A stretch of DNA of 14,529 nt from the NCBI GenBank assembly GCA_041567895.1, contig JBFGAX010000072.1, positions 1 to 14,529 on the forward strand. The letters run 5' to 3'. The stretch is from JABDOU01 sp041567895 (GTDB lineage Bacteria; Actinomycetota; Acidimicrobiia; Spongiisociales; SHLN01). Within the stretch, counting starts at the first letter, position 1, and each line of letters begins with the position of its first letter. Position numbers and translations under genes: made by a program. This document shows positions 14,085-14,529 of this stretch, in pieces. The notes below the pieces were generated by a model. The model worked only from the letters and a program-made list of their open reading frames with translations, ran no database searches and was not told the DNA's origin.

Positions 14085-14529
14085 CTAGCTGACAGGAATC
14101 CAATGCTCGTACCCGAATTGGAATTCGACGTCTGCGATACCGAGCGTGTTCGAGTTGCGGATGTAGAGCTTCTGCTCGGTCGGACGGAAGACCAGAAGCG
14201 TGTCGACTCCGTTGTCGTTGAAATCACCCGCCGTCAAACGATCGTTGGGAATTCCGTAATAGAACTCGTGGTCAGCAAAGCCTTGCGTGTGACTTTGTCG
14301 GAAGTAGACAAATCCGCTCGATTCGCGATGGAGACCAAGCGTGTCGATTCCGTCGCCGTTGAAGTCGCCAACATACGGCTTGTCGCCGGGATCCCCGAAG
14401 TAGTAGCTGTAATCGGGTTCGAGGACCTGATTGCCAGATCCGAGCTCATTTGCGATGAACACCCGCCCCTCATTCTGTCTGTACGCCGCCACTGTGTCAC
14501 AGCCGTCGCCGTTGAAGTCTCCTGCGACC
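14085..14529 (-). CDS. C-terminal end of a surface protein with FG-GAP/VCBS-like calcium-loop repeats (cut by window edge)
   Basis: The frame is open from the window edge to a TAG at 14085-14087, giving 147 visible residues and no start. It holds three repeats of about 47-51 residues, each opening with a calcium-binding-type loop: GDFNGDGCDT, GDFNGDGIDT and GDFNDNGVDT. Each is followed by a strand with an Arg, a YIRNS/YFRQS-like strand and an F-x-YG/FGY segment before the next loop (for example HEFYYGIPNDRLTAGDF). This is the pattern of FG-GAP/VCBS beta-propeller blades in extracellular proteins. The last loop has N-D-N where the others have N-G-D, so its calcium site is altered, and the protein ends 24 residues after YIRNS. 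A catalytic or anchoring domain may lie upstream, outside the window. Function cannot be told from this part. Confidence 0.85.
   Translation of the reverse strand, partial: VAGDFNGDGCDTVAAYRQNEGRVFIANELGSGNQVLEPDYSYYFGDPGDKPYVGDFNGDGIDTLGLHRESSGFVYFRQSHTQGFADHEFYYGIPNDRLTAGDFNDNGVDTLLVFRPTEQKLYIRNSNTLGIADVEFQFGYEHWIPVS

Overview
The window looks like a chromosomal segment of a high-GC actinobacterium. The order argS-lysA-hom-thrC-rho-rpmE-prfA-prmC-sua5-glyA matches, from memory, the arrangement known in Mycobacterium and Streptomyces. Several details point away from those well-studied genera: an ancestral-type DUF1385 gene between rpmE and prfA, an ArgRS unlike the mycobacterial one, no thrB, a calcium-loop repeat protein and a lamin-tail-like lipoprotein. 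An Acidimicrobiia-like or other deep-branching actinobacterium is my best inference, not a demonstrated assignment.

Positions 1 to about 12,180 hold one long minus-strand housekeeping block, transcribed right to left. It starts with argS, then lysA (4-nt overlap), hom and thrC, which cover arginyl-tRNA charging and the lysine and threonine branches of aspartate metabolism. A 200-bp gap without a gene follows, where related genomes carry thrB. The gap holds a candidate promoter, a C-rich G-poor rut-like stretch and small hairpins, and looks like the leader of rho. Next come rho, rpmE (L31 with an unusual ~130-residue tail), a DUF1385 membrane protein, prfA and prmC (4-nt overlap; PrmC methylates the release factor encoded just upstream), then a TsaC/Sua5 tRNA-modification gene and the 5' part of glyA, cut by the window edge. 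Gene spacing is mostly 0 to 50 nt or overlapping, so long polycistronic transcripts are likely, with a probable internal promoter before rho.

Positions 12,180 to 14,529 are accessory in character. They hold two plus-strand lipoprotein genes (12257-12757 and 13473-14048), a small minus-strand protein ending in an EESFPASD-type tail, a tRNA-Arg(CCG) gene on the minus strand, and the 3' end of a minus-strand gene with DFNGDG-type repeats that runs off the right edge. Most of these products are predicted to be cell-envelope or surface proteins.

No insertion sequence, phage gene, CRISPR array, integrase or origin was seen, and no gap between genes exceeds 300 bases. I do not see a clearly new multi-gene system. 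The most interesting items are the tailed L31, the rho leader, the absence of thrB and the small surface/envelope genes on the right.
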